64,000 nt of DNA from Epithemia pelagica (GCA_946965045.2 OX337235.1:3295928-3359927); one strand, 5' to 3'; positions 43,254 to 54,525 are shown, counted from the first letter of the stretch. Translations and numbers: made by a program. The notes: generated by a model not told the origin, from the letters alone.

Positions 43254-46200
43254 ATGGACCACGAGTCAGTGGGTCGGTCCCAACAAGATTCATCCGCGGA
43301 AGAACAGACACCGTTGTTGTCCTTGTCATCCTCCGTTCCCGGTCGTTCCAATCCTTCCTTGTTACAAAGGAACAACGACAGTTCTTGGAATGGAACTCAG
43401 CTGATTCCTCCCCTCCACCATGCAACTACAAATCCTTCCGGTCTAGAGGGCACAACAACAACAACAACAGTTGGTGATGCGAATACGCTGGTACCCTTGG
43501 AAGGCTACCTTTATCATTCGTGGAGAGAAGCAATTCACACAAACACGAAGGAACCTTACAACAACAAGAGTCTTGTGCAAGACGAGGACGATTTAGAGCC
43601 TGGCGGCGGTCGTCGTCGTCGACCACGTCTCCGTCCTCGTTCTCCCTCCACCCAGCAGTCCTTCGTCTCGTTTTGCTGGTCGAGTAGTTGTTCCTGGTGC
43701 TGGTCGCATTCGCAACAAGCCAGTCGTGTCTTGATTTATGCTGCCATCAATCTGTTGCTGGCCGTACCCGGCTTGTATGGGTATGCGGCGGTCATTTTCA
43801 ATCATGCCGTCTTTCGTCCCTACACCAATGCCTTGGCCAAATTGGTCTTGTGGTCCAGTTTGGTCCATCAAGCTGGATTCCTCTGCTGTTCCAGTTTGAG
43901 TGGCTTTGCCATTGGAACGGTCCAAGATGCCGGATTGGTCTTTTTGTCCCGCATGAGTCATGACATTGCCACGCAAATGACGCTCCGGTACCAACGCGAT
44001 GACTCCTACTTTGTCCATGCGCTGGAACCACAAAGTCTCTCGACGAACGACACGAATGATAGCAGCAGCAGTAGCGTCATACTGGATCAAGCCATTGTTT
44101 CGACCACCGTGGTTCTCTTGTCCTTGAGTACGGCCTTGTTGGGTGTTTGTTTGGTCTTGATGGGACATTTTCGACTCGCCCATGGCATTGTTTCCTACTT
44201 GCCCATGCCCGTGGTGGGAGGCTATCTGGCCTTTATTGGATACTTTTGTGTTCAGGCCGGTGTCGCCCTGGCCATTTCCACCCCGCTGGTCACCTTGCGC
44301 GATTGGGTGACGCAAGTCTTGTTCCGGACCGATCATTTGCTACTGGCACTGCCCGCTTGTGTCGCAGGATTGGTCTTGACCTGGGTGGCCCGAACAGGAC
44401 ATGCCACGGGGCAGGCCAGTCTCTTGCCGGCCTGCATGGTTGCCATTCCCGCCCTCTTTTATGTCATTGTCTTTGTTCATTATCGTTGGACGACTCACGA
44501 CACGGACAAGGAGTCTTCTTCCTTTTTGGATACGGCCCGCACTCATGGTTGGGTCGGACCCGTGGCACCTCCCACACCCGTGTCCGATTTGGTCCAATTG
44601 ATTCATTGGCAATGGATTGATTGGTCCATGATTTCGCACATTGGTGGAACCTGGGTGGGTATGGTCTTGGTCGTCTCCTTTGCCTCGTGTCTCGATGTAG
44701 CGGCCATTGCCATGGATATGGGACGTCCGCTCGATACCAATCGCGAATTGCGGACCGTTGGAATTTGCAATGGTACGTACAAAAGTGGCGACAGTCCCGA
44801 AACGAGTACCACAAAACAAGAGCGATTTCCAAACTTACACCATGAATTATTTCTCCTTGCCGTGCGTCCCATTTCTGCGTTTGAAAACCGAACCATTACA
44901 GTCATGTCCGGTCTGACGGTTGGCTTTACCGGATCGTACATTTTTTCCCAAACCATTTTCACCTACCGGACCGGTGTTCATACCCGGTGGATTGGTATTT
45001 GTATCATGGCCCTGTACCTCTTTTTTGTCCTCTCTCCCCTGAATTTGTTGGAATGGTCACCCCTCTTTTTCTTGGGCAGTACCTTGATTTTTATCGGCTA
45101 CGATCTCTTGTACGAATGGTTGATTGAAATTCGAGACCGCATCTTGTGGTTTGAGTACGCGCTCATTTGGGGCACCTTTGTGGCCATTCAAATCGTGGGG
45201 GTTGATGTCGGAATTTTGGTAGGTGTCGTGTCGGCCATGGTGGAACAGGCCTTGTCCACGGCGCAAACCACCACGGTCCTGTGTGTCCCCAAACGATCCA
45301 AGGCGGTCTGGAGTCGCGAGGAAATGCAACTCTTGCATCGACATGTCTATCAACAAAATGACAGTACACGTCCCATTGTCACGTTGGAATTGATGGGACC
45401 AGTCTTTTTTGGCTCCGCCCTTTATCTCATGGAACGACTCTTGCACGAAGTGGGCCTTTCGACGACCCTCGACCATGGCAACAACCACAACAACACCAAG
45501 GAAAGGATACAGAGCAACGGAAATGACACAAGGACGGACAATGGGCCATTCAAGGGATCCCCCGCCATTCCCAATAGTCCGCGGACGTCGCCGTACTTTG
45601 TGGCGCTCAACAAACGACCGTCCTTGTTTCATCAAGACGTTGCGTCGACCGTCTCCCACGGCCCCAACCATCACACGACCACTAGTGGCGGCTCTATTCC
45701 CCGGCGCAGTCCTCCCAAATATTGCGTCTTGGATTTGACGCAAGTGTCCAACATGGATGCCTCGTCGGCTCGTTCGTGCTTTGTTCAGTTTGCCAAATTG
45801 TGCAGTCAAGAGGGTATTACGGTCTGTGCCTCGGGTGCTACACCCCGCATTGCCTGGATGCTACGGACACATCAAGCCGCGTATCCACTCCAAGAGGAAG
45901 AAGAACGAATCAAGGCGACCTTGTGGCACGTGACAAAAACATGCTCGACCACCACCTCCTCCAAATCCTTGCAATCCCCGACGTTCCAACACCCCAAAGT
46001 GGACAAGATTCTCCTATTTCATACCACCCATGAAGCCTTGGAGTTTTGTGAAGCAAGTTTGATTCATGAATTTCAAAGTCAATCCACGTCGTTGTCCCAT
46101 ACTAGTTCATCCGTCATGTCGGCGTCCCTAGGTTCGGCCAACAAGGACACGACACTCTCTTCCATTTTGGGACGATTTCTCTTGGCCGGTTCCATTGCCA

Positions 46201-46865
46201 CGGGCTACTCCCCCGAGGAGCTGCACATTATTTTACAACGACTCGACAGTCAACGATATCATTCGGATTTGGAGTACCAGGCGGGCGAGAAAATCATGGC
46301 CCAAGATACCCGACCGGAATCCTTTTATGTCGTGCTGGAAGGAGCAGTGGCCAGTGGTGCCGCCACGCCCGAATCCGTTCAACGACATCGACAACCCATT
46401 GTGTCGGGAGCCGGGCCCGTGCACTTTACGCAAAGTTCGAGTTTTACCAATTTGCTGGATGCGCTACCACTGGCATTTGGAGGACGGGGACAGGACGTGG
46501 CGGAATTCACAGCGACGACGACGACGACTGCAACCCCGACCGGAATACCGCCACCACGCCAACCATTTCATCCCCATGCAGGCAGCTCAGGTGGTGGTAG
46601 TAGTGGCGGTGCGTACCATCCTCCAGTCGTGGTGGGTACTGTTTGGCCCCTAGGAGGTGTCTTTGGATTTACCGATTTGTGGTTGGATCGACCTCGTACC
46701 TTTGGAGCCTTTGCCACGCAAGATCCGACCAGAGTCGCACGCATTACAAGATCGCACATGAATCTACTCCAACAAGAAGATGCTCAACTGTTTGGCTTGC
46801 TCCATCAAGTGTTGTTGCGCGCGAGTATCTTGGATTTGGCCAATTGCACCTGCCATGGAGTGTAG
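43254..46865 (+). CDS. SulP (SLC26-like) anion transporter with STAS and cyclic-nucleotide-binding domains, intact copy
   Basis: The frame is open from ATG 43254 to TAG 46865, but 44773-44901 is read here as a 129-bp intron without stops (AAT G|GTACGT ... TTACAG|TC ATG). Splicing gives 1160 aa and joins GICN to VMSGLTVGFTGSYIFSQTIFTYRTG, the expected SulP sequence. An acidic/Ser-rich N-terminus precedes about 12 hydrophobic segments (from about 43730). The STAS domain follows (YCVLDLTQVSNMDASSARS), with a Ser/His-rich insertion before it. Near the C-terminus is a cyclic-nucleotide-binding-like domain (YQAGEKIMAQDTRPESFYVVLEGAV). This arrangement resembles the fungal YGR125W/Vsb1 type. The substrate cannot be read; sulfate is only one option for the family. 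Two decayed copies follow downstream. Confidence 0.9.
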   Translation: MDHESVGRSQQDSSAEEQTPLLSLSSSVPGRSNPSLLQRNNDSSWNGTQLIPPLHHATTNPSGLEGTTTTTTVGDANTLVPLEGYLYHSWREAIHTNTKEPYNNKSLVQDEDDLEPGGGRRRRPRLRPRSPSTQQSFVSFCWSSSCSWCWSHSQQASRVLIYAAINLLLAVPGLYGYAAVIFNHAVFRPYTNALAKLVLWSSLVHQAGFLCCSSLSGFAIGTVQDAGLVFLSRMSHDIATQMTLRYQRDDSYFVHALEPQSLSTNDTNDSSSSSVILDQAIVSTTVVLLSLSTALLGVCLVLMGHFRLAHGIVSYLPMPVVGGYLAFIGYFCVQAGVALAISTPLVTLRDWVTQVLFRTDHLLLALPACVAGLVLTWVARTGHATGQASLLPACMVAIPALFYVIVFVHYRWTTHDTDKESSSFLDTARTHGWVGPVAPPTPVSDLVQLIHWQWIDWSMISHIGGTWVGMVLVVSFASCLDVAAIAMDMGRPLDTNRELRTVGICNGTYKSGDSPETSTTKQERFPNLHHELFLLAVRPISAFENRTITVMSGLTVGFTGSYIFSQTIFTYRTGVHTRWIGICIMALYLFFVLSPLNLLEWSPLFFLGSTLIFIGYDLLYEWLIEIRDRILWFEYALIWGTFVAIQIVGVDVGILVGVVSAMVEQALSTAQTTTVLCVPKRSKAVWSREEMQLLHRHVYQQNDSTRPIVTLELMGPVFFGSALYLMERLLHEVGLSTTLDHGNNHNNTKERIQSNGNDTRTDNGPFKGSPAIPNSPRTSPYFVALNKRPSLFHQDVASTVSHGPNHHTTTSGGSIPRRSPPKYCVLDLTQVSNMDASSARSCFVQFAKLCSQEGITVCASGATPRIAWMLRTHQAAYPLQEEEERIKATLWHVTKTCSTTTSSKSLQSPTFQHPKVDKILLFHTTHEALEFCEASLIHEFQSQSTSLSHTSSSVMSASLGSANKDTTLSSILGRFLLAGSIATGYSPEELHIILQRLDSQRYHSDLEYQAGEKIMAQDTRPESFYVVLEGAVASGAATPESVQRHRQPIVSGAGPVHFTQSSSFTNLLDALPLAFGGRGQDVAEFTATTTTTATPTGIPPPRQPFHPHAGSSGGGSSGGAYHPPVVVGTVWPLGGVFGFTDLWLDRPRTFGAFATQDPTRVARITRSHMNLLQQEDAQLFGLLHQVLLRASILDLANCTCHGV
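44773..44901 (+). other. In-frame stopless intron of SulP
   Basis: Donor GTACGT and acceptor ATTACAG; length 129 bp, a multiple of three. Translating it inserts 43 residues that interrupt a conserved membrane segment. In the pseudogene copy 2 the matching stretch (49806-49938) is 133 bp and diverges more than the flanks do, as expected for an intron. Confidence 0.85.
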
Positions 46866-46965
46866 CAACCTTCCAAAGAACACCAGAACGAAAGAAAAAC
46901 CTCATCAGGATACCGGACAAAAATGGTTTCTTGGCATGTGTATTTTTTGTGTCAATGAAGGGAGC

Positions 46966-47488
46966 TTATTGCAACTCCAGTATGTCCTCCAAGTCCAACA
47001 AAACAGTTAGTTGTTCATCGAGAACAATGGTTCCCAGAATTGAGGGAAGGGATGTGTAACTTGCCGAAAGAAGTTGAATGTCAGATGCGCGAACAAGGGT
47101 TCTTATATCTCTTGTTTCATGATGAGACAGTTTCACAGCCATGGTTGAGCTGCTGGTAATGATCTGGAACTTGGTGGGCTTGTGGTCTGGAATATTGGCT
47201 TGTGGCCCGGGCTATTATTTGAATCCTTGAGCGAGCAACATATGCACGAACAATCTTCAGGGTTTCTGCCATGCAAGTCTCCGCTTCAGGGTCGAGGAGC
47301 TGTTGAAAAGGCTCTGGATACGGTGTCAGCATCATTGTCTTTGGTTCTCCTTTGTCTGGGCCCAGCGCACAATACCTCCACCAGGAAGTCGTTACCCGAG
47401 TTCTTCCGTCACAAAGGTCGTCATGAGATAAGGCAATTGAAGACCACTTTCTTGCTCCATGCACAGTGTTGTTTGTGTAGCCCGTCAT
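46966..47488 (-). pseudogene. Gene remnant with a short conserved ORF (CheW/CheA-like tail)
   Basis: An ATG-started 58-codon frame (47142-46966) ends in YTSLPSILGTIVLDEQLTVLLDLEDILELQ, which by eye resembles the last strands of CheW-type domains (GxxxLDxxLVLLLDLExLL). Upstream on the same strand, 47488-47117 carries an ATG frame of 123 codons in another phase, and a third phase near 47460 reads MEQESGLQLPYLMTTFVTEELG. The same arrangement recurs at 51982-52504. Several phases with protein-like content suggest a decayed gene; an undetected intron is possible. The match to CheW is unverified. Confidence 0.3.
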
Positions 47489-47766
47489 GCCTTTTCGTTG
47501 TCATTGTATAGAATGGGCTTGGCTAGTCCCATATAATATGTGTTGCTTGAATCATCCATCCTATGCAAAGAGGCTGCTTGTTATGAAAAAGGAGCTTTTC
47601 TCGAGTACTACTCACAGACTACTGGGCCAATTCACATGTAGTTAGATATATTATGGGTCATGCTGTCATAAATGGGTTGGATTCCCTCCGTCTTCTATAT
47701 CTCAATTGTTCACGTTGCGCGCACATTCCGATACAGCATCAAGTCACAGACACAATCATAGTGGAC

Positions 47767-48978
47767 TTATCCCTCTTCTGGTAGAGGTGGTGCACACTCC
47801 TCAAATGCAATTTCGGTTTCCGCGTATTCGCCATCGACAGTACTGTAGTTACCAGCTTCGTTCAGCGAGATGTCGACGTTCGGTGGTACAAAAGTGATTG
47901 TTGCAGTACAGGATGCAAGGTACTCTGCGGAAACAAGGTGGAAGTAATCGTTTTCCCAAAAGTTTTGGAGGAGAAACCAAACCTTTGGCTTTCCTGAATC
48001 TTCTGTTTCAACCTTACGCACCCCAAGCAGCACCATTGAGTGGAGAACACGCTGTTTCCCTTTCGATTCTCCAAAGGCACGAAACTCAGCTTCGTCCACT
48101 TCTCTGTCATGTACCACCTCCCTTTCGAAATTGGCCTCGATTGCAAATTGTTGAACCAATGCTGGTTCTTGGGAATGCTCGAACAGTCGGATCACATTTT
48201 GAACGCCGCAATAAAAGAAATATTCATCCAGTGACTTTTTGCAAATTGGTGCCGGCAAAAGCTGATGAGTGGAGGAAAGGCCAGTAATAGTCCTAAAGAA
48301 CTCTTCCGATCCGAGTCCACAAGCTCCCGTTTCAATGTACTTCTTCTTCTTGGCAGGCTCCAAATTCTCGCGGATGAATTGCGATATGTCTAGCATCCGG
48401 TGATTTGTTGTTTCTTGATCGGCACTTCGAAGGCATTGCAGATAGTGCTGTAGCAGAACACTGGCATGCAAACAACAGATTCCAGACCTCTGTTTACGAA
48501 TGACAAGATAATTCTCGATGGCTTCTTCATCAAAGAAAAGCCATGAGAACTCAATCGATGGAATCTTTACAGCTCCTTCATCCTCCTTGCTTTCCTCGTC
48601 CCTTTTTATAGCTTCAATTTTTTCGACAAAGGTGTCAAACTCCTTTTTAAATGTGGTGGTGTAACGAAGAGTGTCACCATGACCTGGGCTCCAACTGAAA
48701 TCCTCTGACATTAGTCGTTTGGCACGATACTGTTTTAAGGCAGTAAGGCCTTCCCAATCCAAACCAAGCTCTGTTACAAATTCTGCTGCCAGTCTTTCGC
48801 GCTCTGCCATGGACATGATTTGTTGATTTGTAGGTGTCCTAGGTGTCTCAGCACTGTGAGGAGTATCGGTGGAGCTTGTGGTGGAAGAGAGGGTGAGCTG
48901 GGGCGTGGGGGGATCGTCCGCAGTGGCAGGAGATTCAAATAATGCCGTATTTATAGAGGCGAGATTGTATGTTGACAT
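47767..48978 (-). CDS. Papain-fold protein, probable cysteine peptidase relative
   Basis: ATG 48978 gives 403 aa. The first 55 residues are Ser/Thr/Pro-rich. I find no close family, but catalytic positions of papain-like enzymes are matched in order: Q163-R-S-G-I-C-C169 has the Gln-x5-Cys spacing of papain Q19-C25; H313 stands in LHSMVLLGV like the HAV..VG strand; N339 stands in WFLLQNFW like the KNSW motif. The C-H distance (144) is near that of papain (134). There is no signal peptide or propeptide of the usual type, so it should be cytosolic. It may be a peptidase, a transglutaminase-like enzyme or an inactive relative. A 5'-truncated copy lies at 52783-53455. Confidence 0.6.
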   Translation of the reverse strand: MSTYNLASINTALFESPATADDPPTPQLTLSSTTSSTDTPHSAETPRTPTNQQIMSMAERERLAAEFVTELGLDWEGLTALKQYRAKRLMSEDFSWSPGHGDTLRYTTTFKKEFDTFVEKIEAIKRDEESKEDEGAVKIPSIEFSWLFFDEEAIENYLVIRKQRSGICCLHASVLLQHYLQCLRSADQETTNHRMLDISQFIRENLEPAKKKKYIETGACGLGSEEFFRTITGLSSTHQLLPAPICKKSLDEYFFYCGVQNVIRLFEHSQEPALVQQFAIEANFEREVVHDREVDEAEFRAFGESKGKQRVLHSMVLLGVRKVETEDSGKPKVWFLLQNFWENDYFHLVSAEYLASCTATITFVPPNVDISLNEAGNYSTVDGEYAETEIAFEECAPPLPEEG

Positions 48979-49531
48979 GTTGCCCAACACTGAAGTAAAA
49001 TGAATGAACGAACGAACAAACAAAGACCGAATGAACGAATGAATGAATGTGATGGCTCTGCGTGAACTGCAAGGACACGTTTCTATTCTCGACTCTCTCG
49101 TAGAAATGTCCACGGGATTACGCTGCTCGCATTCCTCTGTTTTGTGTGTTGCGTGGATCTTCCCAAAACTTGGAGCGCACAGGTGTGACAGGTGACAGGT
49201 GGCCCGGTGTGCGCTGAGCAATATTTTTGGACTATCATGTGTTTAGTCGGGTTTCGTTTTTGGGTTTCGTTTTCGCCATCGCTGGGCTCAGATCCTCATT
49301 GTCCCGTCTATTCTTTACTCAGTCGCGGTTTCCTGCTACTCTCTTCACCCTTCTCATCAAGGGGTAAGTTTTCTATTATTGAAGTAAGAAAGCTAGAGTG
49401 TGTAAATGAGCGACCGCATTGGAATCCGGATTGATGACCATGGCGGCTCGGTGGCCATGCAATTGTGCCCTACACCCTCCACCATAAATCTTTTTTGGAG
49501 ATGGGAGGAATCTTCTCTCATTCGCTTGTAC
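48979..49531. other. Upstream region of the papain-fold gene, repeated at 53452-54004
   Basis: Contains short AACGAACG/AATGAATG repeats (about 49005-49045) and otherwise no recognisable gene. The same sequence follows the truncated papain copy at 53452-54004. It leads directly into the start of SulP homology at 49532 in pseudogene copy 2. Confidence 0.6.
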
Positions 49532-51880
49532 TTTTCGATCATACCGTCTTTCGTCCGTACACCAATCCCTTTGCCAAATTGGTATTGTGGTCCAGTTTGG
49601 TCCATCAAGCTGGATTCCTATGCTGTTCCAGTTTGAGTGGCTTTGCCATTGGGACGGTCCAAGATGCCGGATTGGTCTTTTTGTCGCGCATAAGTCATGA
49701 CATTGCACCCCGCTTGTCACCTTGCGCGATTGGGTGAGGCAAGTGTTGCTTTGGGACGTCCTCTCGATACCAATCGCGAATTGCGGACCGTCGGAATTTG
49801 CAATGGTACGTACTCGTACAAAAGTGGCGACAGTCCAGAAACGAGTACCACAATCAAGAGAGATTTCAAACCTTACCATGAATTTTCTCTCCGTCCCTTT
49901 CTGTCCGATATCTGCGTTTGGAAACCGAACCATCACAGTCATGTCCGGTCTGACTGTTGGCTTTACCGGGTCGTACATCTTTTCACAAACCATTTTACGC
50001 GGTGGATTGGTATTTGTATCATGGCCCTGTACCTCTTTTATGTCCTATCTCCCCTGAATTTGTTGGAATGGTCACCCCTCTTTTTCTTGGACAGTACCTT
50101 GATTTTTATCGGCTACGATCTCTTGTACGAATGGTTGATTGAAATTCGAGACCGCATCTTGTGGTTTGAGTACGCGCTCATTTGGGGCACCTTTGTGGCC
50201 ATTCAAATCGTGGGGGTTGATGTCGGAATTTTGGTTGGTGTCGTGTCGGCCATGGTGGAACAGGCCTTGTCCACGGCGCAAACCACCACGGTCCTGTGTG
50301 TCCCCAAACGATCCAAGGCGGTCTGGAGTCGCGAGGAAATGCAACTCTTGCATCGACATGTCTATCAACAAAATGACAGTACACGTCCCATTGTCACGTT
50401 GGAATTGATGGGACCAGTCTTTTTTGGCTCCGCCCTCTATCTCATGGAACGACTCTTGCACGAAGTGGGCCTTTCGACGACCCTCGACCATGGCAACAAC
50501 CACAACAACACCAAGGAAAGGATACAGAGCAACGGAAATGACACAAGGACGGACAATGGGCCATTCAAGGGATCCCCCGCCATTCCCCATAGTCCACGGA
50601 CGTCGCCGTACTTTGTGGCGCTCAACAAACGACCGTCCTTGTTTCATCAAGACGTTGCGTCGACCGTCTCCCACGGCCCCAACCATCACACGACCACTAG
50701 TGGCGGCTCGATTCCCCGGTGCAGTCCTCCCAAATATTGCGTCTTGGATTTGACGCAAGTGTCCAACATGGATGCCTCGTCGGCTCGTTCGTGCTTTGTT
50801 CAGTTTGCCAAATTGTGCAGTCAAGAGGGTATTACGGTCTGTGCCTCGGGTGCTACACCCCGCATTGCCTGGATGCTACGGACGCATCAAGCCGCGTATC
50901 CACTCCAAGAGGAAGAAGAACGAATCAAGGCGACCTTGTGGCACGTGACAAAAACATGCTCGACCACCACCTCCTCCAAATCCTTGCAATCCCCGACGTT
51001 CCAACACCCCAAAGTGGACAAGATTCTCCTATTTCATACCACCCATGAAGCCTTGGAGTTTTGTGAAGCAAGTTTGATTCATGAATTTCAAAGTCAATCC
51101 ACGTCGTTGTCCCAGACTAGTTCATCCGTCATGTCGGCGTCCCTAGGTTCGGCCAACAAGGACACGACACTCTCTTCCATTTTGGGACGATTTCTCTTGG
51201 CCGGTTCCATTGCCACGGGCTACTCCCCCGAGGAGCTGCTCATTATTTTACAACGACTCGACAGTCAACGATACCATTCGGAATTGGAGTACCAGGCGGG
51301 CGAGAAAATCATGGCCCAAGATACCCGACCGGAATCCTTTTATGTCGTGCTGGAATGAGCAGTGGCCAGTGGTGCCGCCACGCCCGAATCCGTTCAACGA
51401 CATCGACAACCCATTGTGTCGGGAGCCGGGCCCGTGCACTTGACGCAAAGTTCGAGTTTTACCAATTTGCTGGATGCGCTACCACTGGCATTTGGAGGAC
51501 GGGGACAGGACGGGGCGGAATTCACAGCGACGACGACGACGACCGCAAACCCGACCGGAATACCGCCACCACGCCAACCATTTCATCCCCATGCAGGCAG
51601 CTCGGGTGGTGGTAGTAGTGGCGGTGCGTACCATCCTCCAGTCGTGGTGGGTACTGTTTGGCCCCTGGGAGGTGTCTTTGGATTTACCGATTTGTGGTTG
51701 GATCGACCTCGTACCTTTGGAGCCTTTGCCACGCAAGATCCGACCAGAGTCGCACGCATTACAAGATCGCACATGAATCTACTCCAACAAGAAGATGCTC
51801 AACTTTTTGGATTGCTCCATCAAGTGTTGTTGCGCGCGAGTATCTTGGATTTGGCCAATTGCACCTGCCATGGAGTGTAG
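49532..51880 (+). pseudogene. SulP pseudogene, copy 2
   Basis: Homology to the intact SulP gene begins abruptly in the first transmembrane region, so the N-terminus is missing. Two deletions of roughly 0.31 and 0.40 kb remove much of the membrane domain (joints near 49705 and 49745), and a 22-bp deletion near 49995 shifts the frame. At 51356-51358 a G-to-T change turns GGA into TGA within the cyclic-nucleotide-like domain. The STAS region is otherwise close to identical to the intact gene. Translation of a full transporter is not possible. Confidence 0.93.
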
Positions 51881-51981
51881 CAACCTTCCAAAGAACACCA
51901 GAACGAAAGAAAAACCTCATCAGGATACCGTACAAAAATGGTTTCTTGGCATGTGTATTTTTTTGTGTCAATGAAGGGAGC

Positions 51982-52504
51982 TTATTGCAACTCCAGTATG
52001 TCCTCCAAGTCCAACAGAACAGTTAGTTCTTCATCGAGAACAATGGTTCCCAGAATTGAGGGAAGGGATGTGTAACTTGCCGAAAGAAGTTGAATGTCAA
52101 ATGCGCGAACAAGGGTTCTTATATCTCTTGTTTGATGATGAGACAGTTTCACAGCCATGGTTGAGCTGCTGGTAATGATCTGGAACTTGGTGGGCTTGTG
52201 GTCTGGAATATTGGCTTGTGACCCGGGCTATTATTTGAATCCTTGAGCGAGCAACATATGCACGAGCAATCTTCAGGGTTTCAGCCATGCAAGTCTCCGC
52301 TTCAGGGTCGAGGAGCTGTTGAAAAGGCTCTGGATACGGTGTCAGCATCATTGTCTTTGGTTCTCCTTTGTCTGGGCCCAGCGTACAATACCTCCACCAG
52401 GAAGTCGTTGCCAGAGTTCTTCCGTCACAAAGGTCGTCATGAGATAAGGCAATTGAAGACCACTTTCTTGCTCCATGCACAGTGTTGTTTGTGTAGCCCG
52501 TCAT
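51982..52504 (-). pseudogene. Second copy of the CheW-like-tail gene remnant
   Basis: Counterpart of 46966-47488. The 58-codon ATG frame (52158-51982) is kept, with conservative or silent changes such as Q to E in LDEELTV. The upstream phase reads further here (EELWQRLPGGG) than in the first copy, where a TAA interrupts it. Confidence 0.3.
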
Positions 52505-52782
52505 GCCTTTTCGTTGTCATTGTATAGAATGGGCTTGGCTAGTCCCATATAATATGTGTTGCTTGAATCATCCATCCTATGCAAATAGGCTGCTTGTTAT
52601 GAAAAAGGAGCTTTTCTCGAGTACTACTCACAGACTACTGGGCCAATTCACATGTAGTTAGATATATTATGGGTCATGCTGTCATAAATGGGTTGGATTC
52701 CCTCCGTCTTCTATATCTCAATTGTTCACGTTGCGCGCACATTCCGATACAGCATCAAGTCACAGACACAATCATAGTGGAC

Positions 52783-53455
52783 TTATCCCTCTTCTGGTAG
52801 AGGTGGTGCACACTCCTCAAATGCAATTTCGGTTTCCGCGTATTCGCCATCGACAGTACTGTAGTTACCAGCTTCGTTCAGCGAGATGTCGACGTTCGGT
52901 GGTACAAAAGTGATTGTTGCAGTACAGGATGCAAGGTACTCTGCGGAAACAAGGTGGAAGTAATCGTTTTCCCAAAAGTTTTGGAGGAGAAACCAAACCT
53001 TTGGCTTTCCTGGATCTTCTGTTTCAACCTTACGCACCCCAAGCAGCACCATTGAGTGGAGAACACGCTGTTTCCCTTTCGATTCTCCAAAGGCACGAAA
53101 CTCAGCTTCGTCCACTTCTCTGTCATGTACCACCTCCCTTTCGAAATTGGCCTCGATTGCAAATTGTTGAACCAATGCTGGTTCTTGGGAATGCTCGAAC
53201 AGTCGGATCACATTTTGAACGCCGCAATAAAAGAAACATTCACCCAGTGACTTTTTGCAAATTGGTGCCGGCAAAAGCTGATGAGTGGAGGAAAGGCCAG
53301 TAATAGTTTTAAAGAACTCTTCCGATCCGAGTCCACAAGCTCCCGTTTCAATGTACTTCTTCTTCTTGGCAGGCTCCAAATTCTCGCGGATGAATTGCGA
53401 TATGTCTAGCATCCGGTGATTTGTTGTTTCTTGATCGGCACTTCGAAGGCAACAC
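52783..53455 (-). pseudogene. Papain-fold gene, copy 2, 5'-truncated
   Basis: Residues from about 182 to the C-terminus of the papain-fold protein are retained with few changes. An internal deletion of about 550 bp joins codon 182 to the 5' untranslated region of the original gene, with a CA dinucleotide shared at the joint. Start codon, Gln163 and Cys169 are all lost while His and Asn remain, so no active enzyme can result. Confidence 0.9.
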
Positions 53456-54004
53456 TGAAGTAAAATGAATGAACGAACGAACAAACAAAGACCGAATGAA
53501 CAAATGAATGAATGTGATGGCTCTGCGTGAACTGCAAGGACACGTTTCTATTCTCGACTCTCTCGTAGAAATAAACAAATGTCCACGGGATTACGCTGCT
53601 CGCATTCCTCTGTTTTGTGTGTTGCGTGGATCTTCCCAAAACTTGGAGCGCACAGGTGTGACAGGTGACAGGTGGCCCGGTGTGCGCTGAGCAATATTTT
53701 TGGACTATCATGTGTTTAGTCGGGTTTCGTTTTTGGGTTTCGTTTTCGCCATCGCTGGGCTCAGATCCTCATTGTCCCGTCTATTCTTTACTCAGTCGCG
53801 GTTTCCTGCTACTCTCTTCACCCTTCTCATCAAGGGGTAAGTTTTCTATTATTGAAGTAAGAAAGCTAGAGTGTGTAAATGAGCGACCGCATTGGAATCC
53901 GGATTGATGACCATGGCGGCTCGGTGGCCATGCAATTGTGCCCTACACCCTCCACCATAAATCTTTTTTGGAGATGGGAGGAATCTTCTCTCATTCGCTT
54001 GTAC
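53456..54004. other. Repeated spacer before SulP copy 3
   Basis: Near-identical to 48986-49531. No gene recognised. It shows that SulP copy 3 with its flank derives from the same tandem unit as copy 2. Confidence 0.75.
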
Positions 54005-54287
54005 TTTTCGATCATGCCGTCTTTCGTCCGTACACCAATCCCTTTGCCAAATTGGTATTGTGGTCCAGTTTGGTCCATCAAGCTGGATTCCTATGCTGTT
54101 CCAGTTTGAGTGGCTTTGCCATTGGGACGGTCCAAGATGCCGGATTGGTCTTTTTGTCGCGCATAAGTCATGACATTGCACCCCGCTTGTCACCTTGCGC
54201 GATTGGGTGAGGCAAGTGTTGCTTTGGGACGTCCTCTCGATACCAATCGCGAATTGCGGACCGTCGGAATTTCCAATGGTACATACT

Positions 54288-54525
54288 TGCGAGTATAGCT
54301 AGGGTAGCAAGCTTATACTCGGCAACAAGACTCATCAATCACGAATGATGAGCGACGTAAATGTGAACGAGTGGATGGAATGACTCATCCAAAAGATATT
54401 GAAGAAAAGATCCAAGTGAATTTAGTGAGAATTTAGGACTAACATAATAGTGATTATCAGAATAAGTATCCTTTTTACGGATTGCTCAATGGGAAAGAGA
54501 CCGCCGTTCTTTTCCACTACTCGCA
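54288..54525 (+). repeat. 5' LTR of copia element 2
   Basis: 238 bp, TGCGAG to CTCGCA, the ends forming a 6-bp perfect inverted repeat. Identical to 60292-60529 by direct comparison. Confidence 0.95.

Noticed and set aside
45057-45809. A 250-codon minus-strand frame, repeated at 50072-50824 and 60792-61544
   Set aside because: It lies antisense to the SulP STAS region, starts at a non-ATG or arbitrary codon and is carried along only because the sense strand is duplicated; no family resemblance.
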